From Ambrosia x helenae (lineage: Eukaryota > Streptophyta > Magnoliopsida > Asterales > Asteraceae), in contig CM061228.1 in assembly GCA_030844895.1 (NCBI GenBank), forward strand, positions 139,984,444 to 140,048,443: DNA of 64,000 nucleotides, in the 5' to 3' direction. The notes beneath the pieces are model-generated. The model ran no database searches. It saw only the letters and a list, made by a program, of their open reading frames with translations, and was not told the origin of the DNA. Below, piece by piece: positions 45,101 through 56,367 of this stretch (position 1 is the stretch's first letter; each line of letters begins with the position of its first letter). The position numbers and the translations under genes were made by a program.

Positions 45101-45939
45101 ACCGAAAGCATGAAATAGCTGCTAAATATAATTGGTCTTGTGATTTTTAGAATTGATTTTTAATTTCGTATGTTTTTTTATTTAAATTTTAGTAACTTTT
45201 TTTTTATTTTCATATTTTTTTCATACTTTGAATTAACATAACTTTTAGTTTATTATAGTGAAGGTTTTAGTTTGTGTTAAATTAGAATATTTAATTTATT
45301 TTAAAATAAAAAGGGTGTTAGAGTACCTTCCTTATGGTAGTAGTGCCACCAATTTAAGTTGTTATAGGGTGGTGTTTGACAAACATGATTGGTGCTTGTC
45401 AGGGTACCTTGGCAAGCAAGCCTTTCTTCCTAAGACCATGCGATATGGAGTCGTGAAGCTCCATCATGGATTGACATGGCCTCGTGGCTACGGCTTGCAC
45501 ACCGCCCCGGTATGTTGTTATCCTAATGGTTATGGGGACTTCCACAAAGCCATCGTGTGGAATTGTTTGATTTGTTATTTTGTTCTTAAGTGACGGTGAA
45601 AACAGTGTAGGGTCATACTTTGGATAGTGTAGAAGAAAGATGATGAAAATGCTAAAGTGAAAGTTAGTAAAGATTGTTCAATGAACCATATATACGGCAT
45701 GGTCTAATAACATTAATTTGGATATACATGACCATCAATGGTCATCATGTTAAGGACTTAAGGAACAAATCTCAAGACAGTTTTCAAACATTCGAAAACA
45801 TCAATTTCGTAGTAAATCTCAAGTAAACTCAACTTCAAGCAAGATACAAATAAAAAAAATTAAATACCCAATAATTTCTTCTAGCTACTTTTATACAAAT
45901 ATGTTATATACACCACATGAATATATAAAGCTAATTTAG
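45101..45939. other. Intergenic 3' of the cyclin gene
   Basis: The segment 45300-45595 is GC-richer with an open frame of 111 codons lacking any domain. Its internal partial complementarity suggests a MITE, but the ends were not resolved. Confidence 0.35.
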
Positions 45940-46502
45940 TTACAAAGTAATTCTAGTGACTCTCTCTTCTGTTTGTCGAGATTTAATTTCTTCAGCGCAT
46001 CGTAAAGTCTTCTCAATATAATAACCACCACCTATGCTCACTTCTCTCTCTAAATGACAACAATAGCTTTCAAAAACACTCAAATTCACATGCATTTTAA
46101 AATTCATCAAGAATAGAAAATCAACCTCCAAGCTGTTCAATTCTTTTGTTGTTATTCCACCAACTTTTGCAAAATATGAATTTCTATAGTTCCTGCAATT
46201 ATATACCCATCAAAACAATTGTTAGAACAATCATTACTTGTACCCCACGTAAATGCCACTAATTTTGTCTTAAAGCTAGCTTTTGTAATTTGTTTAACTT
46301 CAAATACATTACTACTAATTATATCAACATATTTAAGTAGTTTTTTAAACTTTGAATCAAGCAAAATATTGGTTCATCAATTATTTTACATTTAAAAGTA
46401 AAGATTCGATTTTATAATTACAAAAATGTGTTTTATTTTCTGTTTTATAAAACATATAGAATATAATCCAAATAAAATTGCTGAAAATAAGTCCAAATGA
46501 TT

Positions 46503-46533
<31 letters not shown>

Positions 46534-47002
46534 TTTGCCAAGAATAAAATATTATTATGCTAAATATTTGTTTTTGAAAAACAAAACCAAAAACTTACAT
46601 GTCTTCAACATATTTAGAAGCCACCATTATAGTTGTAATAAGAAGCCTATGAACATTCCGACCAGTTATTCTAAACTCCGGTTGTGATCGACAAAGCCTG
46701 TCTATATACACATACGCAACAACATAAACCGACGGTCCGGCTTTGGTGTACTTAAAAATCCGTTCAAGATACGACTGTATAGTCATGTCCGGTATTTCAT
46801 GGCAATCAAAAATCCGAATTTTCGAACCAGTCTTCGACAAGGTAGAACTGCACTTTCTACCAATTCTTTGATTTCTAATCAAAGTTCTTTCCATTAATGA
46901 AGCAAGAACTGATATGACCAAAGGGGTATTTGAGTCATTTTGGTATGAGTATGAATACACATCGTTTCTAAGCTTTCTGGAGATATGGCCATATGAGATC
47001 AA
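45940..47002 (-). CDS. CYCU2 (CYCP3): P/U-type cyclin, CYCP3 (CYCU2) group, two exons
   Basis: Exon 1 is 46599-47002 and exon 2 is 45940-46192; the donor is ACAT then GTAAGT and the acceptor TTGCAG then GAACTAT. The intron splits a Met codon and phases agree, giving 218 residues. The single cyclin box is well conserved: FDCHEIPDMTIQSYLERIF, KAGPSVYVVAYVYIDR, NVHRLLITTIMVASKYVEDM, then LNSLEVDFLFLMNFKMHV and FESYCCHLEREVSIGGGY. P/U-type cyclins are small PHO80-like proteins that bind A-type cyclin-dependent kinases and link division to nutrient or hormone state. Length matches the family. No defect was seen. Confidence 0.9.
46500..46536. repeat. (TTTA)n microsatellite in the cyclin intron
   Basis: About nine tandem TTTA units inside the intron, roughly 60 bases from the donor on the gene strand. 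Confidence 0.9.
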
Positions 47003-47420
47003 CCTTTGTCTAATGTTTGAGAATAAAGGGTTTGGTTAATTTGTGTGAATTTGTATGAATTAGAAGGAGATTAGTGGAGATTTATATGCATAGATAAAGA
47101 GAGTTGGTAGATATAAGATATGTATATTATTATGTATGTATATAATAATATACACATACATAGAGAGACATGAAGGGGGAAGAACTCGACAAATGGAAGG
47201 TAGAAGGAAGGAGGGAGATTTTAGGTTTATAAAATTTTGTGTCATCTTCATTTAAAGTACAGACATACCAGCTATTAATCTCATTATTTTACAACAACCC
47301 TAATATATGAGTTTGTCCTTTTATGATAAGTTTTAATTTTTATTTTGTTTAGTGTTATTCATAGATTTAATATATAGATTTTGATTGATATGTTTCGTTT
47401 AATTATAGTTTTTGAGAAAC
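47003..47420. promoter_or_regulatory. Upstream region of the cyclin gene
   Basis: This stretch precedes the minus-strand ATG and should hold the 5' UTR and promoter. It is AT-rich with TA and GTATAT repeats near 47120-47160. No specific element was identified. The RTE insertion begins at 47439. Confidence 0.4.
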
Positions 47421-47438
47421 GTATTAAAATAATAATAA

Positions 47439-48344
47439 AACAAGTGACTAAGTTCAAGTATTTGGGATTCTATGTACAACATGATGGTGAGATTGATAGT
47501 GACGTAGCCCACCGCATTCAAAGTGGCTGGGTTAACTGGAGAGCAGCCAGTGGAGTACCGTGTGACAGGAGATTCCCAGTTAAACTAAAGGGGAAATTTT
47601 ATAGGGTAGCAGTTAGACCCGCTATGTTGTATGGGTCAGAATGTTGGGCCATCAAGAAGACACAAGCACGCAAAATAGAGGTGGCAGAGTTGAGAATGTT
47701 GAGGTGGATGTGTGGGCACACAATAGTAGATCGGATAAGAAATGAGGTCTTCAGGGAAAGGTTAGAGTGATTAGTATATCAAATAAGATCCAGGAAGGTA
47801 GATTGAGGTGGTATGGGCATGTGAAGCGGAGGGGGTCATCAGCACCAGTAAGGGCAGTTGAAACCCTTACCGTCGAGGGGAGGAGAGGTAGAGGGAGGCC
47901 CAAATTGACGTGGGATGAGCGGATTAGGCATGATTTATTAGATTTGCACCTCTCTGAGAACATGGTCCAAGATAGGGCTTCATGAGGCGTAGGATTAAGG
48001 TCAGGGACCACTAGGGAGGGTACGTTAGAGCTTTAGTCGTGTCCCAGGGACTTAGCCTTGCTTACACTTTAGAGAGACTCTATAGGTGACTTCCTTCGTG
48101 TTTGTGCGCATATATAATGATGTGTGATGTTTAACGTGTTTTTAGTCAAGAGAACTCTCCCTCTTATCATTGATTATTAGTCACATCTTTTTTTTTTTTT
48201 TTTTTTTTTTTTGAGTCGAGGGTCTCTATGGAAGCAGTCTCTCTATTCTCAGGATAGGGGTAAGGTTTGCCTACATACCACCCTCCCCAGACCCTACTTG
48301 TAGCGTGCTATTTGTGAGATTTACTGGGTATGGTTGTTGTTGTT
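47439..48344 (+). mobile_element. 5'-truncated RTE-type LINE, 18-bp TSD
   Basis: The C-terminal part of a LINE reverse transcriptase is clear: FKYLGFYVQHDGEIDSDVAH, VRPAMLYGSECWAIKKTQ, LRMLRWMCGHTIVDRIRNEV, then, after one frame break near 47765, LRWYGHVKRR and RGRGRPKLTWDERI. A second break near 47983 precedes the normal end. The 3' end is non-coding, with a long T-run (48188-48212), CATACCACCCTCCCCAGACC and a terminal (GTT)n, as in plant RTE elements. GTATTAAAATAATAATAA is duplicated exactly at 47421-47438 and 48345-48362. The lack of the 5' part is ordinary truncation at insertion. Confidence 0.9.
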
Positions 48345-48362
48345 GTATTAAAATAATAATAA

Positions 48363-49325
48363 TGAGTTATTAAATGTTTTTATAAAGACATATGTTCAAA
48401 ATTTGCTTATTTTTATGCATGTTTTGGTTTTTGTAGTCAAGTTTTGGTTTTTTATAGTCACGTATCAGATTTGCTTATTTTTATCTACATTTCAAACCCG
48501 TCGTAAAATGCAAGTGGTAAACAGCTAGTAATAATAAGGATGGCATATGAATGTATGCAACAATCACTCTTTAAGGAAAAAATGATATACTATGTTTAAT
48601 AATTAATAAACACGTCTAAATGATATTAGAATACATGATAAAAAGCAAATGTAAAAACTAGAAGATAGAAAATGCTAAAGAAGTTTGTTGATTTTTGTAT
48701 GCATAAGTTAATTAATTACTTGAAAAACCATGTTATTTTGTGTATACGTGACATGTATTTACTGAAGATTCATAGTTTATAAATAATATTTGGGCCAAAG
48801 ATAGGCAACTCAAGACCTATTAGTCTATTACATCGACCGGAACCCAAAGCCCATATGCCACATGATAAAATCAAGAAACTCAGCTCAAAGCCTCACACAA
48901 ACAAAGGATTTAATGGCATTCTCGAAGCCCACTTAAAGTGCGTAAATATTTATCGGCCCACAAAGAAAGTCCTTTAGTTATGGACCATAACTTATGGTTA
49001 TGGATAATGGCCGGATAGTTCATAATTGTACATCGCAATCAACATGTTATCTATCTTACCTTATTAAGGAGGAGACATGGCTAGAAAAGTAATTTTACAC
49101 CCATTTTAAGATGGGATATCAAGAGACTCATGCTTTAACATAGATATGTCATGTAAAACTTCCCCATAATACCCCTTATTGCATTATGCACTTATACTAT
49201 AACTATAACTATATAAACTTATCCCATAGTTACTTTGCTTATTATTCTTGCGCCACATTTGTTCACACACCTTTCCAACTTCTCACATCTCTTACCTAAC
49301 AAAACAAAACCCACCAAATCCATCA
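48363..49325. other. Intergenic, possible weak Helitron end
   Basis: AT-rich. Near 48500-48532 an AACCCGTCGT..GGTAAACAGCTAGT stretch resembles a poor Helitron 3' end without a good hairpin. No gene. Confidence 0.3.
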
Positions 49326-49393
49326 ATATGGCAACGATCAACCACACTAATCTTAATGCAAAAATGATAATATTAATTTTTTTATATATTAGG

Positions 49394-50091
49394 TTTTGCT
49401 CAGAGACATGGGCCTATAAATCAAGCCTTGTTTTACGGTTTGTTGAATGCCAATTTCTTGAATTTCAGGTTAGGTTTATACATTTTTTTTCACTATACAA
49501 TGATATTTACAAATTTTCTAGCAAGTAATACGGCCTTTACATTTCCATTACTCTATTTTGTATTAATATTTGATAGTAAACTGAATCCGTTTTCAAATAA
49601 CAGTCTTGTATTTTCTTTGAATGTTGATGCGTTTGGTAATTATAGGTTGTCGTAAGTGTTTTGGATACTTGGTTGTATTTGTTGATTAATTTGATTTTGT
49701 CTTTGTTGTAATTTAAATTTAGTACGCCAGGAGATGGAGCTGGGAGTTTACAGTCTTTTTCAGCGTCCGTGGCAATAGAGTCGGAAGGTATATTTTAAGC
49801 CAGTTTTTTTTTGTTTGCATTCCATTTATATATTTTGAAATATTTCGTATCATTTTACTGTTGGTAATAAATCATTAGCGTTCTAGAAAGAAACTCTGAT
49901 ATGCGGCAAGAAATGGAATCTATGAAGTAAACTGAATAACCAAATTTTAGGTTTATATTAAAAATTAACTCCTTATCTTTACAAGAATCGGTTTTGCTTT
50001 GAAGAAGATTGATGAGTGTGTTGATGACACAGAAGCAGATGTCGATAACCTTGTCCTAAAGGCTAAGCAAGATGCACAGGTATCTATCGAT
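49394..50091 (+). other. Exon-like gene fragment upstream of a Helitron end
   Basis: Three stretches look exonic. 49394 to about 49467 (AG before, AG then GTTAGG after) reads FAQRHGPINQALFYGLLNAN in one frame. 49723 to about 49787 reads TPGDGAGSLQSFSASVAIES and is followed by GTATAT. 49986 to about 50079 reads RIGFALKKIDECVDDTEADV then LKAKQDAQ and is followed by GTATCT. Splice phase between the second and third does not match, so the set may be incomplete. I do not recognise the family. The nearby Helitron 3' terminus at 50367 suggests capture. Confidence 0.35.
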
Positions 50092-50335
50092 AGTTGATTG
50101 TAGCAAAGTTTTTTTTTTGTAAATGACACACTGAAAGCAAATATATTGAGGTTTATTTTGTAATTTCAATATCACACAAGTAAGCCTAATAAAACCTTTT
50201 TGGTTATTTCATATACATCGCTTTTCATTTATAGACAATGGAAGGAAGAAAGTGTGTTTTTACACTTTTCCTACAACTTGGTGGGCTAACACGGCTACGC
50301 TTGTGCATTGTTCAAAAAAATATATTTATCTTAAC

Positions 50336-50367
50336 CGTCCCGCAGCAATGCGCGGGTTTCCCACTAG
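50336..50367 (+). mobile_element. Helitron-like 3' end
   Basis: CCCGCAGCAATGCGCGGG forms a short hairpin, followed by TTTCCCA and CTAG (50364-50367), then T. Good match to plant Helitron termini and nearly complementary to the end at 30145. The 5' end is not certain; TATACTATAACTATAAC near 49195 is a weak candidate. Confidence 0.6.
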
Positions 50368-51590
50368 TTGTTTTCAACGTAAAACTACATGGGTGGATTT
50401 GAGTCACTAATGTTACACAATGAGTTCAAATGTGTCGCTCATCATAAACTAGGTAACTTAGACTATCTTTAACGCTACGTGCACCCTTAGACGCCTTTAG
50501 GTGTCATGTCATCCGCCACATCATATCCTTACAAAACATTAAAAACTCTCATTTCATCTCCAACCCTACAAATATCCTTACCTTCTTTTATTTCCACATC
50601 ATCATCTACGTACCCACTACACATAATATTTAAAAAAAAAAATTTCTTTTTACCTTGGGCCCACCAGTGTGCAAAAACCAAGAAAAATCAATGCTTGCAA
50701 AAGGGTTTGGTTCCTAAAGGGCCTCTATGGACAAACTTTCACAATGCAAAGGGCGAGTAATGATTTTCAAGGGCACACATTCAACAGACACATTGATGGT
50801 AGTCTTACAACAAGTTCATATGGGACAACACCTAGAGAATAACATGAAATCTAGAGCGTAATATTTGCTTTCAATGGATTTTTCTTTGTAAAACACTTTC
50901 ACAGCTCATAGTAATGTATTAATTAAAAAACTAACATGAACAACAAAACAAACAAGTAATTATATTAATTAAAAAACTAACACGAACAAACAAGTAACCT
51001 CAATAGTTCATAAGTTTTTTAACTTAGTTAAACATACAAATAACCATAATTAAACATCAAACTACAAGATTAAACAAAATCATTAACAAAACAGAATTAA
51101 TGATGAAAACATTATACTACCCATAAACTAAACTAAAATTAGATAACAAGAAACAGATAACTAAACAAAAACAACATACACATTAAGAGAAAATCTAGAA
51201 AAATATACGATTACATGGAGTACTATGGTGGCATATAAGCATTTGTTATGGGCTAGTGAATTTCTTTTATAAAAAGGGGACTGCGCTTCTGCGCCTTCCC
51301 CAATCTTCAAGTTGATGAATTCGTCCCCTAGGCTAGCTAGCACTATGTGCCCTGCTAAATCTTTATTGTCATCACTCAACATTCGGTTCAATAAGCACAA
51401 TCCCCGTACCGGTGGAAACCAGTATCACCTACCACCATGGTCATGCGCTACCACTGCTGTCATGCACTAATGCACTATCATTGCCATCGCCAAACAAATA
51501 TATAGTGTTTTTTTTGCTCTTGCGCCACTGCGTTTTCCCATACTCGCTAATATCCACCATAAATACAAATATATTTTTTTTTGCTTCAGG
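50368..51590. other. Intergenic, no gene recognised
   Basis: AT-rich, with two near-identical AATTAAAAAACTAACA..GAACAA words at about 50921 and 50965. The small frames (50506-50760, 51161-51400) have no domain. Confidence 0.35.
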
Positions 51591-51596
51591 CAACCT

Positions 51597-51713
51597 TTTT
51601 TTAATGGCAAATTTCTATTCCTTGTGGGACTTGAACCCATTACCTCCCTAAATTAGGTGCTCCTAGAAGCTTTGTTTCTACCATTGGGCCACCAACCCCA
51701 ATGGCTTGCTGTT
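51597..51713 (-). mobile_element. Short tRNA-derived SINE, 8-bp TSD
   Basis: On the minus strand the head reads GGTGGCCCAATGGTAGAA, a good A box, then GTAATGGGTTCAAGTCCCAC, a good B box, and ends in a short A-rich tail. GGCAACCT is repeated at 51589-51596 and 51714-51721. A second copy lies at 54301-54409. At 117 bp it is close to a bare tRNA-like unit plus tail. Confidence 0.8.
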
Positions 51714-51721
51714 GGCAACCT

Positions 51722-52517
51722 ACTTTGATACTTTTTTGTCCTTAATACGACTTGTTTTATCCCAAGATCATTTTGATCCGTTAGCTTACACGAGTAAACC
51801 TGCCAATTTTTTGACATTATAAATCACCTAAGGTTAGGGGAATTGAGTCAAGATGGTTAGGAGCAGGATTGGCATGGAAGGTGAAGATGGTGATGTGGGA
51901 TGAAGATCGACTTGTGTAGCTAACATAAACACACCCCCCCTGGTACCACAGCGATGACATTTTTATGGAATAAGAGGCATGGACAAGATATTGCAATCCG
52001 TGGTTAAGAAACTAATTAAGTTGGTCTATAGATATAACTACTTAGAATTCTTCTTCTAAACATCAAGTAGAGTTGACGTCGTCCGAGGCGTTAGGGGTTT
52101 GGGACTTCGATCTGATGCAGCCCCAAACCACTACTTTCATCTCCTCCCTACAAAGATGATCATCAAAAGTTATTTTCATTCATCAACATTTGAAGTTAAA
52201 AGTTAAAACTTGATCTTAATCATTCAAACAACTTAATTATTTACTCAAATTATGATCATCAAGTTACAAGTGAAGGAGCAAACATAAGACAAATCTATAC
52301 ATCAAAGGTAACTATGAAACTATCTCAAAATTAACAAACAACCAAGCACAAATCACACTCATGGATGGCATAAAGTAAAAGGAGCTTATAGTTACATTAC
52401 CAAAAGGAATTCACACCACACATAGCTACTTATATACAAGAAAAATATATGATTTACACATCAACAAAATTATTTATATATATTCAACCATTATGATGTG
52501 TAAATCAATTTTATTTC
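51722..52517. other. 3' flank of the UNE10-like pseudogene
   Basis: No coding signal that I can support. Confidence 0.35.
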
Positions 52518-53674
52518 TTAGTTCTTTGGAAATGGACCACAAGGTTGATTTTGCATCTGTTGATACAAAGCTGCCATCCTACTATAAGATTCCATGTTCA
52601 ATGACTGCAAGAAATGTACAAATTTTGATGCGTCATGTACAAGTTATCGAAACAACATATTCCTAATATGAGATACGAGTTTTCAATCCTTGGCAAGGGT
52701 GTTGTAATTTAGAATTATTGGTGTGTATTATATAGAAGATGTAATATTTGACGTTCAAAAAAAGATACGAGTTTTCAGTTTTTTTTTTTTTTTTTTAACT
52801 ACTAACTTTTTTTTTTTCAGTTTTGAAAAAAAAAGTACATACAATGTACAAGTTGTTACTAAAATAATAAGGCGGAATGCACATATGGTGTTACCGTAGA
52901 GCGGGATGCTAGAAAAGGCGGCATGGGACTTACGGCCGGAGTATTGGCATTGACTTGATCGGCGGTTTGGTTGTTCCAAGAAGGCATTTGCATGAAAGCG
53001 GACGGGTGAAAGCGAGCTTGAATGGTGTTCATATCCATGCCTCCAATTCCCATGCCTAGTCCGGTCATACCCATCCCCATTCCCATTTCCCATTCCCATA
53101 GTGTTCATCATAGACTTCTGTAATTGTAGCTGTTGCTGCTGCTGCATTATTAACGACATCATCATCGGTGAAATGTTCATCATATTCACCGCATGAAGTT
53201 GTACCTGCAATTGTCTTATGTGTTCTATTACTTCATCTAGCATTGACGCTTTATCCGTCTGCAAAATCAAATAACATAAGTTAAAATCGATCCATACGTC
53301 ACATAATATCGTATCGTATTTACATATGTTAATGCTATTGCCACAAGTTCCCACTCGTTTGTGCATCCTTTGTATGTTTGTACCTAACAATGATGCAAGT
53401 TTAATTTAACTCATTTTAATTATTATCATACCTTGCTTGAGTTTGGAACCAACTTCTGTAGTGTCTTCAATTTCTGATTAATCTTGTCTCTTCTTTTCTA
53501 ATAAATTTATAACACAAAATTACATATACAATATTCTACATAGCATAGGCGGACCCATTAATAATGATACCTGGTTGTTCTAATTCAATATTTATTTCTT
53601 TTTCGTTTTCATTTGTTTTCCAAATGACACATTTAAAAGTTACAAAATCTCAAAAGTCAACGTTTAAAAATTTT

Positions 53675-53925
53675 AAAGATTAGTTAGACCGTGTGTAGTG
53701 GAAACGAATTCGGGCGTGAAAGTTGCAAAAAAAAACACCCCCATAACGCTGGAACACCGCCCCGAGGCGTTTTTGGCAAAAATGGGTTGGAGCGTTATGT
53801 TTTTCACGCTGCTTTAATGGCGTTCTGTAGCTCCTTTTTGTTGGGCCAATAAATGAATCCAAGTAGAGCAGGGCGTTTTAAATTCTCCTCACCACGCCCT
53901 TAACCCCACATCCTATATACTAGAC
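53675..53925. mobile_element. Probable MITE inside the UNE10-like intron
   Basis: A GC-richer segment with GCGTTTT/AAAACGC words in both orientations begins after TTA at 53672 (GACCGTGTGTAGTGG) and ends near TACTAGAC. The ends match poorly, so the boundaries are provisional. Confidence 0.4.
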
Positions 53926-54300
53926 CTGCCCCCATTTAGTATTGCTGTTATATTACAAGGGGCGAAGTATATTGAGGACCGGAATGTGCCCTAGGTTAGT
54001 ATTGTTGTTATAAATTTACGCGTTTTTTTATCCCGAAAAAATTGTATTTATCGAGTCCGGCCGGGTCCTCCGTTTTAAAGATCCCGTGACTTTCGACCCC
54101 TACCCCTACGGAATTTTTTTTTCAAGCTTCGCAACCAGTTACACATTTATTATTAGGTTCTAGGATTCATACACCATGTGACGTCACATTCTTGGGGTGT
54201 GACATCATATTCTGAGGTATGTGTCAGCCTCTTATTGGTGTGTGTTGTAAACCAGTGTGTATGAATCCAAAGGTGTATAAATCCAAAATACCTTATTATT

Positions 54301-54409
54301 TTTTTTTTTGAACGCAAATTTCACTTCTTGTGGGACTTGAACCCATAACCTCCCCCTTAGGTGTTCCAAGAAGCTTTGCTTCTACCATTAGGCCACCACC
54401 CAAATTCAG
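54301..54409 (-). mobile_element. Short tRNA-derived SINE, perfect 17-bp TSD
   Basis: CAAAATACCTTATTATT is duplicated exactly at 54284-54300 and 54410-54426. The minus strand reads GGTGGTGGCCTAATGGTAGA (A box), then TTATGGGTTCAAGTCCCACA (B box), and ends in a poly(A) tail seen as T at 54301. It is a close relative of the copy at 51597-51713, and it sits in the intron of the UNE10-like pseudogene. Confidence 0.9.
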
Positions 54410-55169
54410 CAAAATACCTTATTATTAAAAGGAGAAAATGTGTACCCGTTCGGATTGGTTATGAATGGCTGCCGTCCTTCTCGTTTATTAATTAACGCCG
54501 AAGATTTCCCCTTGTCATTTACTGCTTTCGTCTCCACTTTTAATAATAATAATAATTAAAAAAACAAAAAAAAAAAATCAAACACTATCCAATACTCAAC
54601 GACACGTGTTAAAATATTATCCACGTCAGCTCGTAATAAGCTGTTACCAACTGGGACGTTCTACGATGAGAAGCAGTAGTGTGATCAGGAAAACGTGGAG
54701 TTGGAGCAATCACGGCCAGAACTAGTATTTTCCGGCGACTCCGTTGACGCAGACAACAACCGTTGACCACCCAAATTATCACCACGCGCCACCTGGGCAC
54801 CCATAAAAGCCGACGGTTACCACTACATGAACTGAAGTGCGTCGAGCAACCGGCATCTGTTTTGTTGGGCACTAGCGCGTCTAACGTCATGGTGGCGATT
54901 CGTTTGTGTTGTTGACGGCGACGGTGGGGTTGTGGTGGTGCATCCATGGGACTAGGTCGTTGTCGACGTCTTTAAGTGGTGTATTGGTTGTTTTGTAGGA
55001 CGGTGGTTGGAGGGTTGCTTGGTTGACTAAAGCTTCGAGTGTCTCGGCGGCGCGTGGTTGGTCCCATTGGGTTGTGGGTTGGGATTTGGAAGGCACGCGC
55101 CGGGAACTGAGTTCGTGTAATGCGAGCTGACCGTTTTCCCATGTTAGTTCCGCCACTTCATAATCTAGT

Positions 55170-55614
55170 CTGCATACGGTAAATTACATAAGGATGGTAA
55201 GTAGACGGTAATAAACTGCACCGTCTTCATGTTTAATTAGATAAAAAATTTAGAAATTAAAAAAAAGGCAACAATTGTATGGAACGATTAATGTAATAAG
55301 TGCACATGTGAAAACTTTCAAAAAGTTTTGAGTCTCGATTACATAAAAAACTGAGTCCAAAATTCTGGTAAAAAAGAACGAACTATAAAACATAAAGATG
55401 TTGGTGTTAGAGACGAGCCTTAAACTTTAGACCTTTGCGTTATATTACGATAGTTTTTCCATTTTAATATAATGGCAAACGAAGCTAGCTAGTTGGATTG
55501 GTTGGTTGTTGACCATGACGGCCTTAAGAGTTCATTTGAAGGGTCCAAGCCTGAAACTACGGTTTTAAAAAATAAAAGTAAGCTAGCTCTATTGATTGGT
55601 TGGTTGATCATTAG

Positions 55615-55645
<31 letters not shown>

Positions 55646-56121
55646 ACAATAGTTCGTTTTGAAGGGTCCAATCCAGGTTTTTGTTTTCTTAATCTAAGTT
55701 GATGCATTAAATTTTAAAAACCTATAAATATGATTCTTAGATATTATACTATACTATAATTCATATAAGTAAGAAAAAAAGGGAATAATTTTATGTAATT
55801 TAAACATACATAACTTTAAAAAGTTATATATATATTAAATATGTATAACTTTAAAAATAAAGATACATTAACCGTTTTCAAGCTTCGAAGTTCAGAACCA
55901 TATAGTCATCTGTTTCCTGACCAGAGTCCAACGGGTTATCTATAGCAGTGTCTCGACTCCGGTGGGGCACGGGTTCGTGTTTAGCAGGTTAGGGTTTGCC
56001 GTCCAGAAAGGGGTGGCGGCGCAGCTTGTTGCCTGCCTGCCCGCTATCTTGGTGCAATTTTTCGCGATTATGTGTTAATAAATTTATCTTCTCAAAATAA
56101 ATATATATATATATATATATA
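55170..56121. other. Intergenic upstream of the UNE10-like pseudogene
   Basis: It contains a diverged tandem duplication (TTGGATTGGTTGGTTG..TTGAAGGGTCCAA near 55493 and 55595), a run of about 28 C at 55615-55644, and at about 55935-56070 a second copy of the 1290-1365 repeat with a preceding B-box-like GGGTTCG. No gene. Confidence 0.5.
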
Positions 56122-56160
56122 TCTATACTATATTAATAAGCATATAGGAAGGGCAGAAAT
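56122..56160 (+). mobile_element. Helitron-like 5' end
   Basis: TCTATACTATATTAATAAGC follows an A and a TA microsatellite. It is nearly identical to the 5' end of the complete Helitron at 31265, read on its own strand. The matching 3' end is not in the window; the Copia element lies inside the presumed body. Confidence 0.6.
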
Positions 56161-56367
56161 GGTCATTTACCACTTTTAAGAAATGTACAAGTCTCTAAAC
56201 ATGTTGTACAACTCCTAAAGCTTCAAGAAGCACAATCCAACCTAAAAAAACACAGCCAATAGGAGAACACTAGAAGGATCATAATCTATAGCGTTCATTC
56301 ACATTCTAATCCACGCGATAAAATCTTGACCCTTCAAAACACAAAAGCACACAATCCAAAATTCGAT

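Larger units (their letters stand above)
52518..55169 (-). pseudogene. UNE10: UNE10-like (bHLH16) phytochrome-interacting-type bHLH, decayed
   Basis: Exon-like pieces on the minus strand: about 54640-55169, 53433-53498, 52895-53258 and 52518-52604. The first begins LDYEVAELTWENGQLALHEL, which contains the active-phytochrome-B-binding motif (ELTWENGQ), and later shows PENTSSGRDC. It has at least three frame breaks. The 66-nt exon encodes KRRDKINQKLKTLQKL plus VPNSSK, and the next begins TDKASMLDEVIEHIRQLQ (helix 2), followed by Met/Gln-rich sequence. A further break lies in the GGGAATGGGAAATGGG run near 53085. The last exon, ending YSRMAALYQQMQNQPCGPF, matches the family C-terminus. The exon carrying the His and Glu of the basic region was not found, nor the first small exon. 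The intron holds a SINE. It is probably a non-functional duplicate. Confidence 0.75.

Noticed and set aside
45258..45593. 111-codon frame after the cyclin gene
   Set aside because: No conserved motif. The sequence has partial internal complementarity and looks like part of an unresolved MITE.
51597..54409. tRNA genes suggested by A and B boxes
   Set aside because: Both sites have target-site duplications and poly(A) tails, and I could not fold a full cloverleaf by eye, so they are SINEs rather than functional tRNA genes.
55493..55707. Proline-rich and glycine-rich frames across a C-run
   Set aside because: A homopolymer of about 28 C produces them.
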